Assembly: GCF_043555935.1 (NCBI RefSeq)
Contig: NZ_JBIGIB010000004.1
Coordinates: 372,001-436,000, forward strand
Reading direction: 5' to 3'
Source: Pelomonas baiyunensis
Lineage (GTDB): Bacteria; Pseudomonadota; Gammaproteobacteria; Burkholderiales; Burkholderiaceae_C
DNA: 64,000 nt
Shown here: piece by piece, positions 25,138 to 35,328 of the stretch
Layout of the letters: each line of letters opens with the position of its first letter
Numbering within the stretch: position 1 is the first letter of the stretch
Translations under genes and position numbers: made by a program
The notes under the pieces: generated by a model
Database searches by the model: none
The model's input: only the letters and a program-made list of their open reading frames with translations
Told to the model about the DNA's origin: nothing

Positions 25138-26636
25138 TCAGGCGGCCGGGGCCGCGCAGTGAGCGGAAATGAACTCGGCGTGCGGCGGCATGACCGCCAC
25201 GCAGCGCTGGACGACGCGGTGCACGTCGTCCACAAAAGCCTGGGCTTGCGCCAGCGGGCGCGTGGCGGCCAGCGGGTGGTGGCCGCGCGGCTGCCCGCCC
25301 TGGCCCAGCAGCACCTGCAGCCAGCTGGGCTCGGAGAACAGCTCCTGCCCGTGGCGGAACAGCCGGCCGTGGCTGGCGAAGAGGTCGATGCGCGCCTGCA
25401 GCGAGTCGGGCACGGCCATGGCGCGGCAGTGGCGCCAGAAGGGCGTGTCGTCGCGCCGGGTGAGCTTGTAGTGCAGCACGATGAAGTCGCGCACCGACAC
25501 CCACTCGGCCTCGGTCTGGCGGTTGAATTCGGCGATGTCGGGGGCCGCCAAGCCGTCGGCCGGGAAGCAGTCGATCAGTCGCAGCACGGCGCTCTGGATG
25601 AGGTGCAGGCTGGTGGACTCCAGCGGTTCCAGGAAGCCGCTGGACAGGCCGATGGCCACGCAGTTGCCCACCCAGGCGCGCTGGCGGCGGCCGGTGCGGA
25701 ACTGGATCAGGCGCGGCTCGGCCAGGGCTTCAGCGTCCAGGTGCTGCAGCAGGGTTTCGCGTGCAGTGGCCTCGCTGGTGAAGGCGCTGGCGAACACATG
25801 CCCGTTGCCCGTGCGGTGCTGCAGCGGGATGCGCCACTGCCAGCCGGCCTCACGCGCCGTGGCGCGGGTGTAGGGCAACAGCGGGCCGTGCGAGGCGGTG
25901 GGCACGGCCCAGGCGCGGTCGCAGGGCAGCCAGTTGCTCCAGTCCTCGAAGGGCACGCCCAGGGTCTGGCCGATCAGCAGTGCGTGCAGGCCGGTGCAGT
26001 CGATGAAGAAGTCGCCCTCCACCACCGCGCCGCCGTGCAGGTGCAGGCGGCGGATGCCGGCGTCGTCGCGCTCCACGCGGGCGATGCGGCCTTCCACGCG
26101 GCGCACGCCGGCCGCCTCGGCCTTGCGGCGCAGCAGCGCGGCGTAGCGGGCGGCGTCGAAGTGGAAGGCGTAAGCGATGTCAGCCAGCGGCGAGCCGGCC
26201 ATGTCGGGCCGGGGCCGCAGGAAGCGGCCGGCCCGTGCGGCCTGGTTGGCCAGCGAATACTCGGCCAGCGGCCGCGGCACCCCGGCGCGCAGCCAGTGCT
26301 GGTGGAACGGCAGGTCGTCCAGCGGCCGGCCGATGTCGCCGAAGGCGTGCATGTAGCGCTCGCCCACGGCGCCCCAGTTCACGAACTCGATGCCCAGCTT
26401 GAACGTGCCACCGGTCTCGCGCAGGAACTCGTCTTCGTCCAGCCCGATGCGGGCATTGAAGCCGCGGATGGGCGGGATGGTGGCCTCACCGACGCCGACG
26501 ATGCCGATCTCGTCGGACTCCACCAGCGTGAGCTCGTAGCCGCCCTCGCCCGGCTGCAGCCGCGCCGCCAGCGCCGCCGCGCACATCCAGCCGGCGCTGC
26601 CGCCGCCCACGATGACGATGCGGCGCAAGGCGTTCA

Positions 26637-26637
<1 letters not shown>
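25138..26637 (-). CDS. Flavin-dependent tryptophan-halogenase-like enzyme
   Basis: 499 residues. It has the FAD-binding GGGSAG loop at residues 11-16 and the WxWxIP signature (WQWRIP, near residue 263) that distinguishes FADH2-dependent halogenases from monooxygenases. The lysine used to form chloramine is present (Lys80 in TFKLGIEF), and SSGFLEPLESTSLHLIQ matches the conserved cofactor/chloride region. All catalytic hallmarks are thus in place. The start overlaps the ABC ATPase stop (TGATG) and the stop is 2 bp before GH30, so it is made with the sugar-uptake proteins. No flavin reductase or biosynthetic gene is nearby. Substrate unknown; a sugar-linked aromatic such as an aryl glucoside or its aglycone is an inference. 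Confidence 0.88.
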
Positions 26638-27688
<1,051 letters not shown>

Positions 27689-27692
<4 letters not shown>

Positions 27693-28552
27693 TTGACGGC
27701 TCCCGCTGCAATGCCGCGGACGAACCAGCGGCCGGAAATCAGATAGACCAACAAGGGCACCGCCGACGTGAGGATGGTGGCGGCCATGTTGAGGTTGTAG
27801 AGGCGCTCGCCCGTCGTCGTGTTGATGACGTTGTTGAGCTGCACCGTCATGGGCTGGTTCTCGCGGCCGGCGAAGGTCAGGCCCAGGATGTAGTCGTTCC
27901 ACACCCCGGTGATCTGCATGATGGCCGCGACGATGAGCATGGGCGTGCTCATGGGCAGCACCAGCTGCACGAAGATGCGCCAGAAGCCGCCGCCGTCCAC
28001 CCGCGCCGCCTTGAACAGCTCGGCCGGCAGGCTGGCGTAGTAGTTGCGGAACAGCAGCGTCATGATGGGCATGGCGAACACCAGGTGCACGACCACGATG
28101 CCGGGCAGGCTGCTGTAGATGCCGATGGCGGCTTCCAGCTTGACGAGCGGATAGATCATCACCTGGATGGGGATGAAGGCGCCCATCATCAGGATGCCGA
28201 ACAGCCACTGGCTGCCCTTGGGCTTCCACCAGCTCAGCGCGTAGCCGTTGAGCGCGCCCAGCAGGATGGGCAGCACGACCGACGGCACGGCGATGGTGAC
28301 GGAGTTCCAGAACCCGCCGCGCACGCCTTCGCAGCTGACGCCGGTGCAGGCCTCGCTCCAGGCGGCGCGCCAGGCGTCGAAGGTGATGCTGGACGGCAGC
28401 GCGAAGATCTGCCCGAGGCGGATCTCCTCCATGCTCTTGAACGAGGTCGTGAGCATCACGTACAGCGGCAGCAGGAAGAACGCGGCCGCGAACAGCAGGA
28501 AGGCATAGACGCCGACCCGCGCCCACAGGGCGGTGGATTTGCGCTTGGCCAT
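27689..28552 (-). CDS. Sugar ABC transporter permease (MalG-type)
   Basis: 287 residues, six membrane helices. The EAA loop reads YYASLPAELFKAARVDGGGFWRIFVQLVLPMS and contacts the ATPase. The C-terminus GRWFVRGIAAGAVK is the classic MalG-family ending. ATG 28552 overlaps the upstream permease stop (TGATG). Together with the neighbouring permease it forms the transmembrane channel for a beta-glucoside or glucan oligosaccharide, by inference from the locus. Confidence 0.94.
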
Positions 28553-29436
28553 CAGTGGCCTCCTTGAACTTGCTTGCGGCTGCGCACGTAGGCGAGCGGC
28601 GCCACCAGCGCCAGCACGGTCAGCAGCAGCATCACCGCGCCTGCCGAGGCCAGCGCCAGGTTGGCGCGGCCGAAGAGGTGGTCCATGATGAATTTGGCGG
28701 GCACGTCGCTGGCGGTGCCGGGGCCGCCCTGGGTCATGGCGACGACGGTGTCGAACACCTTCACCACGCCGGTGGCCAGCAGCGTGAACACGGTGGCCAG
28801 CGTGGGGCCCATCATGGGCAGCACGACGGACAGGTACACGCGCCAAGTGGGGATGCCGTCCAGCCGTGCGGCCTTCCAGATTTCTTCATCAATGCCGCGC
28901 AGGCCGGCCAGCATCAGCGCCATCACCAGGCCCGCGCCTTGCCAGGTGCCGGCGATGACGACGGTGTAGATGACCATGTCCTGGTCCACGATCCAGTCGA
29001 ACGTGAAGTTCGTCCAGCCCCATTGCTGCACCGCGTTCTGCAGGCCGCTGTCGGGGTTGAGCACCCATTGCCACACCAGGCCGGTGGCCACGAAGGACAT
29101 GGCGTACGGGTACAGGAAGGCCGTGCGCAACACGCCCTCGCCGCGCACCTTCTGGTCGATGAACACCGCCAGCAGGAAGCCCAGCAGCATGGCCGCCACG
29201 ATGTAGAGCACGCCGTAGATGGCGAGGTTGTGGATGGCGAGCTGCCAGCGGTCGTTGTCCAGCAGCCGCTCGAACTGCTGCAGGCCGACGAAGTCGCTGC
29301 TCGGGAACGTGCGGGAGCTGGACACCGAGGTGCGCAGCGTCCACAGCACGGTGCCGACGTAGCCGACACCGACGATGACGGCCAGCGGCAGCAAAGCTGC
29401 CCAAGCCGACCATCGATTGAAGAACTTGGATTTCAT
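28552..29436 (-). CDS. Sugar ABC transporter permease (MalF-type)
   Basis: 294 residues from ATG 29436 (MKSKFFNRWSAWAALLPLAV). Six membrane helices, the MalF-class LYPYAMSFVATGLVWQWVLNPDSGLQN segment, and an EAA loop (DEEIWKAARLDGIPTWRVYLSVVLPMM). It lies 134 bp after the binding-protein stop; that gap holds dispersed repeat copy B, the same place REP elements occupy in the E. coli malE-malF gap. Confidence 0.94.
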   Translation of the reverse strand: MKSKFFNRWSAWAALLPLAVIVGVGYVGTVLWTLRTSVSSSRTFPSSDFVGLQQFERLLDNDRWQLAIHNLAIYGVLYIVAAMLLGFLLAVFIDQKVRGEGVLRTAFLYPYAMSFVATGLVWQWVLNPDSGLQNAVQQWGWTNFTFDWIVDQDMVIYTVVIAGTWQGAGLVMALMLAGLRGIDEEIWKAARLDGIPTWRVYLSVVLPMMGPTLATVFTLLATGVVKVFDTVVAMTQGGPGTASDVPAKFIMDHLFGRANLALASAGAVMLLLTVLALVAPLAYVRSRKQVQGGH

Positions 29437-29492
29437 GAGTCCAACGTGTGCAGGTTGACCAGGCGCCGGCGAAGCCGCGCCGCCCTTCCAGC

Positions 29493-29569
29493 GACTGCCG
29501 CGGAACCGGCTCCGCCGGGCCGCTGGCAGTGCCCCCTTGAGGGGGCGGCCGTCAGGCCGTAGGGGGTGG
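29493..29569. repeat. Dispersed intergenic repeat family 1, copy B
   Basis: 77 bp matching 431-507 without gaps, in the same orientation relative to a minus-strand stop codon (here the sugar-binding protein). A CCCCCT-tga-GGGGG-type hairpin lies at its centre. Its position between binding protein and permease could help keep binding-protein mRNA stable, as known for REP elements. Confidence 0.7.
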
Positions 29570-29570
29570 G

Positions 29571-30809
29571 CTACTTCAATGCGGAGACGATGTCCTTCTG
29601 GACCTTCTCCACCGGAATGTTGCGGTTCCAGTAGCCGGTCAGCACGTCTTGCAGGGCGCCGTTCTGGTCGGGGGTGATGTAGATCTCGCCGTTGGCCAGG
29701 TGGCGCGACTTGTCCTTCATCGCGGCCACGCCCATCTGGCCGCACACGTCCATCTTGCTCACGTCCACATCGGTGCGGATGGGGATAGAGCCCTTCTTGA
29801 TGCTGAACGCCACCTGCGTGGCCGGCTGGGTGATGACGCTGGCCAGCAGCTGCTGGGCCTTGATCTGGTCGGGCTTGTCGGTCTTGGGGAAGACCATCAC
29901 GTCGCCCTGGATGATGTACGGGGCGTTGGCGCCAAAGCCCGGGGCGCAGCCGTAGTCTTTGCCGGCTTCCTGCTTGGCCTGGGCGAATTCGCCCTTGGCC
30001 CAGTCGCCCATGATCTGCACGCCCGCGCGGCCGTTGATCAGCATGGCGGTGGCGTCGTTCCAGTTGCGGCCCGGCGAGCCCTTGTCGGTGTAGCTCTGCA
30101 GCTTCTTGAAGGCGAGCAGCACCTTCTTGAAGTCTTCGCCCAGGATGGCCTTGGTGTCGCGGTCGCGGAAGACCTTGAGGTACAGGTCACGGCCGCCGTA
30201 ATGGGCCAGCGTGGCGGTGAAGACGATGCCGTCCTGCCAGGGCTGGCCGCCGTGGGCCAGGGGCACGAGGCCAGCGGCCTTGAGCTTGTCCAGCGCGGCA
30301 AAGAGTTCGTCGAAGTTCTTGGGCTCCTCCGCGATGCCGGCCTTCTTGAAGGCGGCCTTGGAGAACCAGAACCAGCTCATGTTGTGGATGTTGACCGGCG
30401 CGGCGTAGTAGTGGCCCTTGACCTTGATGGCCTGCAGCACCGCCTCGGGCAGGAACTTGTCCCAACCGTCGCGCTGGGCGACCGCGTCCACGTTGTTCAG
30501 GTAGCCCTGCTCCACGATGTCGCGGAACTGCTGGGTGGTGTTGAACTGCGCGGCGGTGGGCGGGTTGCCGCCCGCGATGCGGTTGATGGCCACCGAGCGG
30601 GCCTGTTCGCCCAGCGCCACGGCGGTGTCCACCCACAGGCCGCCCTGCGCCTTGTAGGCCTCGGCCAGGGTCTTGGCGGCGGCGGATTCACCGCCCGAGG
30701 TCCACCAGTGGATGACCTCGGCCTTCAACGGGGCGCCCGATTGGGCGGCAGCAGGCAGGGAGGCGGCCACCAGGGCGGCAGCGGCCAGAACGCAGCGGGG
30801 GAACTTCAT
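29571..30809 (-). CDS. Sugar ABC transporter periplasmic binding protein (family 1)
   Basis: 412 residues with a signal peptide (MKFPRCVLAAAALVAASLPAAAQ). It has the family-1 extracellular binding protein fold: VIHWWTSGGESAAAKTLAEAY, INRIAGGNPPTAAQFN, NIHNMSWFWFSKAAFKKAGI, and AMLINGRAGVQIMGDWAKGEF. Aromatic residues in WWTSGGE and WFWFSK are typical of sugar-stacking sites in glucose/beta-glucoside binders. It is first in the ABC part of the operon and is preceded by a 134 bp gap with its own palindrome, so it may have its own promoter. Confidence 0.93.
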   Translation of the reverse strand: MKFPRCVLAAAALVAASLPAAAQSGAPLKAEVIHWWTSGGESAAAKTLAEAYKAQGGLWVDTAVALGEQARSVAINRIAGGNPPTAAQFNTTQQFRDIVEQGYLNNVDAVAQRDGWDKFLPEAVLQAIKVKGHYYAAPVNIHNMSWFWFSKAAFKKAGIAEEPKNFDELFAALDKLKAAGLVPLAHGGQPWQDGIVFTATLAHYGGRDLYLKVFRDRDTKAILGEDFKKVLLAFKKLQSYTDKGSPGRNWNDATAMLINGRAGVQIMGDWAKGEFAQAKQEAGKDYGCAPGFGANAPYIIQGDVMVFPKTDKPDQIKAQQLLASVITQPATQVAFSIKKGSIPIRTDVDVSKMDVCGQMGVAAMKDKSRHLANGEIYITPDQNGALQDVLTGYWNRNIPVEKVQKDIVSALK

Positions 30810-30854
30810 CGTGTCTCCGGATCTTTGTGGTGCGGCGAGGCGCAGTGTCGCCCG

Positions 30855-30875
30855 CTCAGGCGCATTGCGCCTGAG
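30855..30875. promoter_or_regulatory. Perfect 21-bp palindrome upstream of the sugar-binding protein gene
   Basis: CTCAGGCGCA-t-TGCGCCTGAG has perfect 10-bp arms around one base. It starts 46 bp before the binding-protein start, just downstream (in transcription direction) of an AT-rich stretch (30887-30901) that could be a -10 region. It may be an operator or a leader hairpin. It does not resemble the GGAACCGGTTCC site found upstream of the TonB gene. Confidence 0.45.
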
Positions 30876-30943
30876 GGCTGACCCTGTAATATTTCATTTA
30901 GAAACCGCCCGTACCCCACCAATTTGTGGGGCAGAGCCGTTAA

Positions 30944-32296
30944 TCATTCGTTCAGGAACTGGCCGTACCAGAGGCCCGAATCCTTCAGGATGCGGCGCTG
31001 GGTGGGGTAGTCCACATAGGCCAGGCCGAAGCGGCGCAGGTAGCCCTCGGCCCACTCGAAGTTGTCTAGCAGGCTCCAGGCGAAGTAGCCCTTCACCGGC
31101 ACGCCGGCGTCCACGGCCTGCTTCAAAGCCGCCAGGTGGCGCTGCAGATACGACAGGCGCTGCACGTCGTGCACGCGGCCCTCGGGCGTCAGCACGTCTT
31201 CGAAGGTGGAGCCGTTCTCGGTGAGCTGAATGACCGGCGGGTTGTAGTCGCGCTGCACGCGGGTCAGCAGGTCCACCAGGCCTTGGGGCGACACCTCCCA
31301 GCCGAAGCCGGTGCGCTCCACGCCTTCGCGCTCCACCAGCTTGGCACGCATGGGGCCGTGGCTGGCGGTCGGGTCGTTGGCCACCATCTCGGGGAAGTAG
31401 TAGTTCACGCCCAGGAAGTCCGTCGCGGTGGCGATGGCCTCCAGGTCGCCCGGCTCCATGCGCGGGGCGGCATCGCCCAACAGTTCGAGCGTGTCGGCGG
31501 GGTAGCCGCGGCCGTGCAGCGGGTCCAGGAACCAGCGGTTGCGCAGGCCATCGTGGCGCTTCAGCGCGGCGAGGTCTTCGGCGCTGTCGCTCGCGGCGGT
31601 GATGGGGTGCAGGCTGAGCGTGATGCCGATGTCGGCGCCGGGCACGTTCTTGCGGATGACGGGAATCGCCTGGCCGTGCGACAGCAGGATGTGGTGGCAG
31701 GCCTGGATGGCGTCCGGCAGGCTCTTGCCGCCCGGGGCGTGCACGCCTTCCCAGTAGCTCATCATGCTGGAGCACCAGGGTTCGTTGTGCGTGATCCAGT
31801 GCTTGACGCGGTCGCCCAGGCGGCGGGTGACGACGTCGGTGTACTCCAGGAAGGCCGTGACGGTGTCGCGCGAGGTCCAGCCGCCCTGCTCTTGCAGGGC
31901 CTGGGGCAGGTCCCAGTGGTAGAGCGTGCACCAGGGGTCCAGGCCGCGCTCGAGCATGGCGTCCACCAGCCGGTCATAGAAGGCCAGGCCGGCTTCGTTC
32001 ACGGCACCGCGCCCAGTGGGCAGGATGCGCGGCCAGGCGATGGAGAAGCGGTAGGCGTTGACGCCCAGCCCCTTGGCCATGTCCAGGTCTTGCGGGTAGA
32101 GGTGGTAGTGGTCGCACGCGACCAGGCCGTTGGCACCGTCGCGGATGCGGCCGGGTTCGCTGCAGAACCGGTCCCAGATGGATTCGCCCTTGCCGTCTTC
32201 ACGGCCGGCGCCTTCGATCTGGAACGAGGAAGTGGACACGCCCCAACGGAAGTCAGCGGGGAAGTCTTTGCGGGTCGGGGCGTTGTGGGAGCTCAT
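30944..32296 (-). CDS. GH1 beta-glucosidase
   Basis: 450 residues, the usual GH1 length, with no signal peptide, so cytoplasmic. N-terminal signature FRWGVSTSSFQIEG; acid/base Glu in THNEPWCSS near residue 169; nucleophile Glu in LTENGSTF near 358; C-terminal aglycone-site WSLLDNFEWAEGY. It would split beta-glucosides or cello/laminari-oligosaccharides that enter through the adjacent ABC transporter. It is 61 bp downstream of the TonB receptor gene; a GC-rich hairpin (32312-32334) lies between them. Confidence 0.95.
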   Translation of the reverse strand: MSSHNAPTRKDFPADFRWGVSTSSFQIEGAGREDGKGESIWDRFCSEPGRIRDGANGLVACDHYHLYPQDLDMAKGLGVNAYRFSIAWPRILPTGRGAVNEAGLAFYDRLVDAMLERGLDPWCTLYHWDLPQALQEQGGWTSRDTVTAFLEYTDVVTRRLGDRVKHWITHNEPWCSSMMSYWEGVHAPGGKSLPDAIQACHHILLSHGQAIPVIRKNVPGADIGITLSLHPITAASDSAEDLAALKRHDGLRNRWFLDPLHGRGYPADTLELLGDAAPRMEPGDLEAIATATDFLGVNYYFPEMVANDPTASHGPMRAKLVEREGVERTGFGWEVSPQGLVDLLTRVQRDYNPPVIQLTENGSTFEDVLTPEGRVHDVQRLSYLQRHLAALKQAVDAGVPVKGYFAWSLLDNFEWAEGYLRRFGLAYVDYPTQRRILKDSGLWYGQFLNE

Positions 32297-32311
32297 GGGT
32301 CGGATGTGAGG

Positions 32312-32334
32312 GCGCCGGCCACGCGGGCCGGCGC
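32312..32334 (-). terminator. GC-rich intercistronic hairpin after the TonB receptor gene
   Basis: A 9-bp perfect stem GCGCCGGCC / GGCCGGCGC with a 5-base loop lies between the TonB stop and the bglA start. No strong T-run follows on the minus strand, so it more likely stabilises or processes the upstream mRNA than fully terminates. Confidence 0.4.
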
Positions 32335-32357
32335 GATTTCAGGAACGAAAAGTCAGA

Positions 32358-35108
32358 TCAGAACTTGTAGGTGCCGCCCAGCAGGAACTGGCGTCCGTAG
32401 GACGTGTAGCGCTCCGGCAGTGTGGCATTGGGGTCCTTGGCGCCGGTGGAAATGCCCACACGGGTGCGGTACGGCCGGTCGCGCAGGTTGTTCACCTGCA
32501 GCGTCAGGCTCAGGCCCTTGAAGGTGCCGCTGTCGAAGGCGTAGCCCAGCTGCGCGTCCATGATGGTTTCGGCCGAGATCATGCTGGGCACGTTCTCGCC
32601 GAAGGTGCCACGCACCGTCGTCACGAAGGCCGAACGGTGGCGGCTGCCCAGGCGGGCCGAGAAGCCATCACGCTCGTAGTACACGACGAAGTTCGTCGCC
32701 ACGCCCGACAGGCCATCCAACGGGTTGTTGAGGTTGTTGTCCTCGTGCAGCGAGCTGCGGGTGTTGGAGTAGCTGAAGGTCACGCCGATGCCGTCCAGCG
32801 ACGGCGTCACCAGGCCCGCGTCCAAGGTGCCGCTCAACTCGGTGCCTGCCACCATGCCGCCGTGGCCGTTGGCCTTGGTGCTCAGCAGGCCGATGTTGCT
32901 GATGGGCGTGTAGGTCGTCGGGTTGGGGAAGCCGGTGAAGTCGAACGGGATGGACTGCGAGTAAACGAAGTTCTTGATGTTCTTGTGGAACGCGGCGGCG
33001 GCCAAGTAGCTGCGCTTGCTGAAGTAGTGCTCCACCGAGAGGTCCACCGCATCGGCGCGCCACGGCTCCAGCTTGGCGTTGCCGCCGCTGGCCGACCAGG
33101 TGCGGTCGGTGCTGCTGACGTTGATGCCCGAGAAGCCGGCGCGCATGTCTTCCATGTTCGGACGCGCCAGCACCTTGGCCACGCCGAAGCGCAGGATGGT
33201 GTTGGCCGTCAGGTCGGCCGACAGGTTCAGGCTGGGCAGCGTGTCGGTGTAGCTGGTGCCGCCCGTGGTGGGGTCGCTCGCGTTGGTCTTGGAGTTCCAC
33301 AGCAGGCCGTTGCTGGACTGCTGGGCGTGCACCACGCGCAGGCCCAGCGTGCCGTGCACCGGCACGCCCCAGTCGAACTCCAGGCCCAGCTTGGCGTGGG
33401 CGGCCGTGACCTTCTCATGCACCGACCAGATGCGGCCCGGAGCCTGATCGGCCGAGGCCGGCGCCACGTCGTACAGGCTCAGCACGCTGGGCAGGTCGAA
33501 ATTGACCATGCGGATGTTGCTGCCCGCAAAGCTCAGGTCGGTGGGCTCACGCAGCAGGTTGCTGGGGATGAGCACGGGCGCGCGGTTGTTCTTGAGGTTG
33601 TAGTACACCTCGGTGCGGTTCATGGACTTGTCGCGCTCGGAGTAGTCCAGGCCCCCTTCGATGCTGTTCATCCAGCTGTCAAAGGTGCGGCCGGCGCTCA
33701 GCTTCAAGGCCTTGATCTCGTCCTTCACCTTCGGGAACTGGCTGCGGCCGTCGCGACCCCAGTTGGACGGGTCGGTCAGGTAGACGTTCTTGGGGTCGGA
33801 GAAATCAAACGCCGGCTGGAAGGTCGAGCGGCCGTCGCCGGTGACGAAGTTGGCCTGGCCCAGGCTCACGCGCGTCTTGGCCCCGGCTTCCACTTCGGCG
33901 TTTTGCTCTTCGCGCTTGGCCTTGGACCAGCTGACGTCGCCCATCAACTTCCAGTCGCCCAGCTTCAGCTCGTTGTTCCAGCCGATCGCGCTGACGTCGT
34001 CCTTGCGCTTGTTGAAGGTGGTGAGCGCCACCGGCGTGGCGTTGGTGACCACGGCGCTGGTGACGATCTTGTCGCCGTTGACCACGCTGGTCTGGGCGTT
34101 CGTCCAGACCGCGCCGGACCAGGTCGACATGTCGGACATGACCGTGCGGCGGGCCTCGGTCTGGTCGAACTTGGAGTAATACAGGTCCAGCGTGCTGTGG
34201 AACTCGGCGCTGGGCTTGTACTCCAGCACGCCCATCAGGCCGTCACGCTTCTGGCGGGACGACGCCGCGCCCAGCTCGAAGCCCTGCAGAGCGACTGAGT
34301 CAGTCGGCACGCCGGCCAGCGGCGAGCCCCAGTTGTTGGTGTTGGCCCACCACCAGCTCTTGTAGTGCTTTTCCTGGTTGGGCGAATCCAGGTGCGCAAA
34401 GCCCACGGCCGCGCCCCAGGTGCGGTCGGCCGATTGCGTCACGTACGAGGCCGACAGGCGGTTGCCGGTGCCGGAGATCTCGGGGTTGAGCGAGCCGTTG
34501 GAGTTGCGCTCCAGGCGCGCGCCCACCACGGCCTGCGTCTTGCCGAAGTCCAGCGGACGCAGCGTTTTCATGTTGATGGTGCCCGACAGGCCCTGGGCCG
34601 ACAGGCTGGCGTCCGGCGTCTTGTAGACGGTGGCGGCGTTGATCAGCTCGCTGGGGAACTGGTCGTACTCCACCGAGCGGTTGTCGCCCGTGGACACGAT
34701 CTCGCGGCCGTTGAGCAGCGTCACGCCAAAGCGCGGCGCCATGCCGCGGATGCTGATCACCGACGAGCGGCCGGCCACGCGCTGCGCGGTCAGGCCCGGC
34801 AGGCGGGAGATGGCGTCGGCGATGGACACGTCGGGCAGCTTGCCGATGTCTTCGGCCGAGATGGCTTCGACGATGGCGTCGGCGTTGCGCTTGGTGGCAA
34901 TCGCGTTTTCCAGGCTCGCGCGGAAGCCGGTGACGTTGACGGTTTCCAGCTTTTGCTCGGCCGCCGGCGCGGTTTGCGCCTGGGCCAGCAGCGGCAGGCA
35001 CACGAGGCCGGCGCACACCGCGGCCACAGGGGTCAGGCGTTGGCGGGCGGCAAAGGAAGTGAGGGACGTGACGGCGCGCTCTGCGGCGCGCAGCTTCTGG
35101 ACTGACAT
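32358..35108 (-). CDS. TonB-dependent receptor (Xanthomonad/Caulobacter type) for glycans
   Basis: 916 residues from ATG 35108 (MSVQKLRAAER). A long signal region ends in LPLLAQAQ. The TonB box-like VNVTGFRASLENAI and plug domain (about 55-175: DIGKLPDVSIADAISRLPGLTAQRV, ISIRGMAPRFGVTLLNGRE) follow, then a 22-strand barrel ending in ...GRQFLLGGTYKF with terminal Phe. VNVTGFRASLE and the plug wording are typical of the TIGR01782 family that imports oligosaccharides. It heads the minus-strand operon, and a perfect LacI-type palindrome lies 93 bp before its start. Confidence 0.93.
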   Translation of the reverse strand: MSVQKLRAAERAVTSLTSFAARQRLTPVAAVCAGLVCLPLLAQAQTAPAAEQKLETVNVTGFRASLENAIATKRNADAIVEAISAEDIGKLPDVSIADAISRLPGLTAQRVAGRSSVISIRGMAPRFGVTLLNGREIVSTGDNRSVEYDQFPSELINAATVYKTPDASLSAQGLSGTINMKTLRPLDFGKTQAVVGARLERNSNGSLNPEISGTGNRLSASYVTQSADRTWGAAVGFAHLDSPNQEKHYKSWWWANTNNWGSPLAGVPTDSVALQGFELGAASSRQKRDGLMGVLEYKPSAEFHSTLDLYYSKFDQTEARRTVMSDMSTWSGAVWTNAQTSVVNGDKIVTSAVVTNATPVALTTFNKRKDDVSAIGWNNELKLGDWKLMGDVSWSKAKREEQNAEVEAGAKTRVSLGQANFVTGDGRSTFQPAFDFSDPKNVYLTDPSNWGRDGRSQFPKVKDEIKALKLSAGRTFDSWMNSIEGGLDYSERDKSMNRTEVYYNLKNNRAPVLIPSNLLREPTDLSFAGSNIRMVNFDLPSVLSLYDVAPASADQAPGRIWSVHEKVTAAHAKLGLEFDWGVPVHGTLGLRVVHAQQSSNGLLWNSKTNASDPTTGGTSYTDTLPSLNLSADLTANTILRFGVAKVLARPNMEDMRAGFSGINVSSTDRTWSASGGNAKLEPWRADAVDLSVEHYFSKRSYLAAAAFHKNIKNFVYSQSIPFDFTGFPNPTTYTPISNIGLLSTKANGHGGMVAGTELSGTLDAGLVTPSLDGIGVTFSYSNTRSSLHEDNNLNNPLDGLSGVATNFVVYYERDGFSARLGSRHRSAFVTTVRGTFGENVPSMISAETIMDAQLGYAFDSGTFKGLSLTLQVNNLRDRPYRTRVGISTGAKDPNATLPERYTSYGRQFLLGGTYKF

Positions 35109-35200
35109 TGAGTTGTCTCCTGGTTCGATCTTGTTCGCTGCTTGGGGAGGTCCGCGGCGTGCGAGCCCTTGCTTGCCGGCAAGGTCTTCACACCGCAAAA

Positions 35201-35214
35201 TGGAACCGGTTCCA
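35201..35214. promoter_or_regulatory. LacI-family operator between the divergent glycan genes
   Basis: TGGAACCGGTTCCA is a perfect 14-bp palindrome with the central CG step typical of LacI-family sites. It sits in the 220 bp gap between the TonB receptor (minus) and GH3 (plus) genes. The LacI-type gene two positions downstream is the obvious binder. The site could repress both arms. Confidence 0.8.
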
Positions 35215-35328
35215 AACGCGACGCAAATCTAATGTGCCGCCACCGAAGCTGTCAATCTGGTCGGCCCGAGGGTTGACGTTTTTTTGCTTCACCCACTACC
35301 GTCGCGCCCCCTGACCCGAGGTTTCCCG

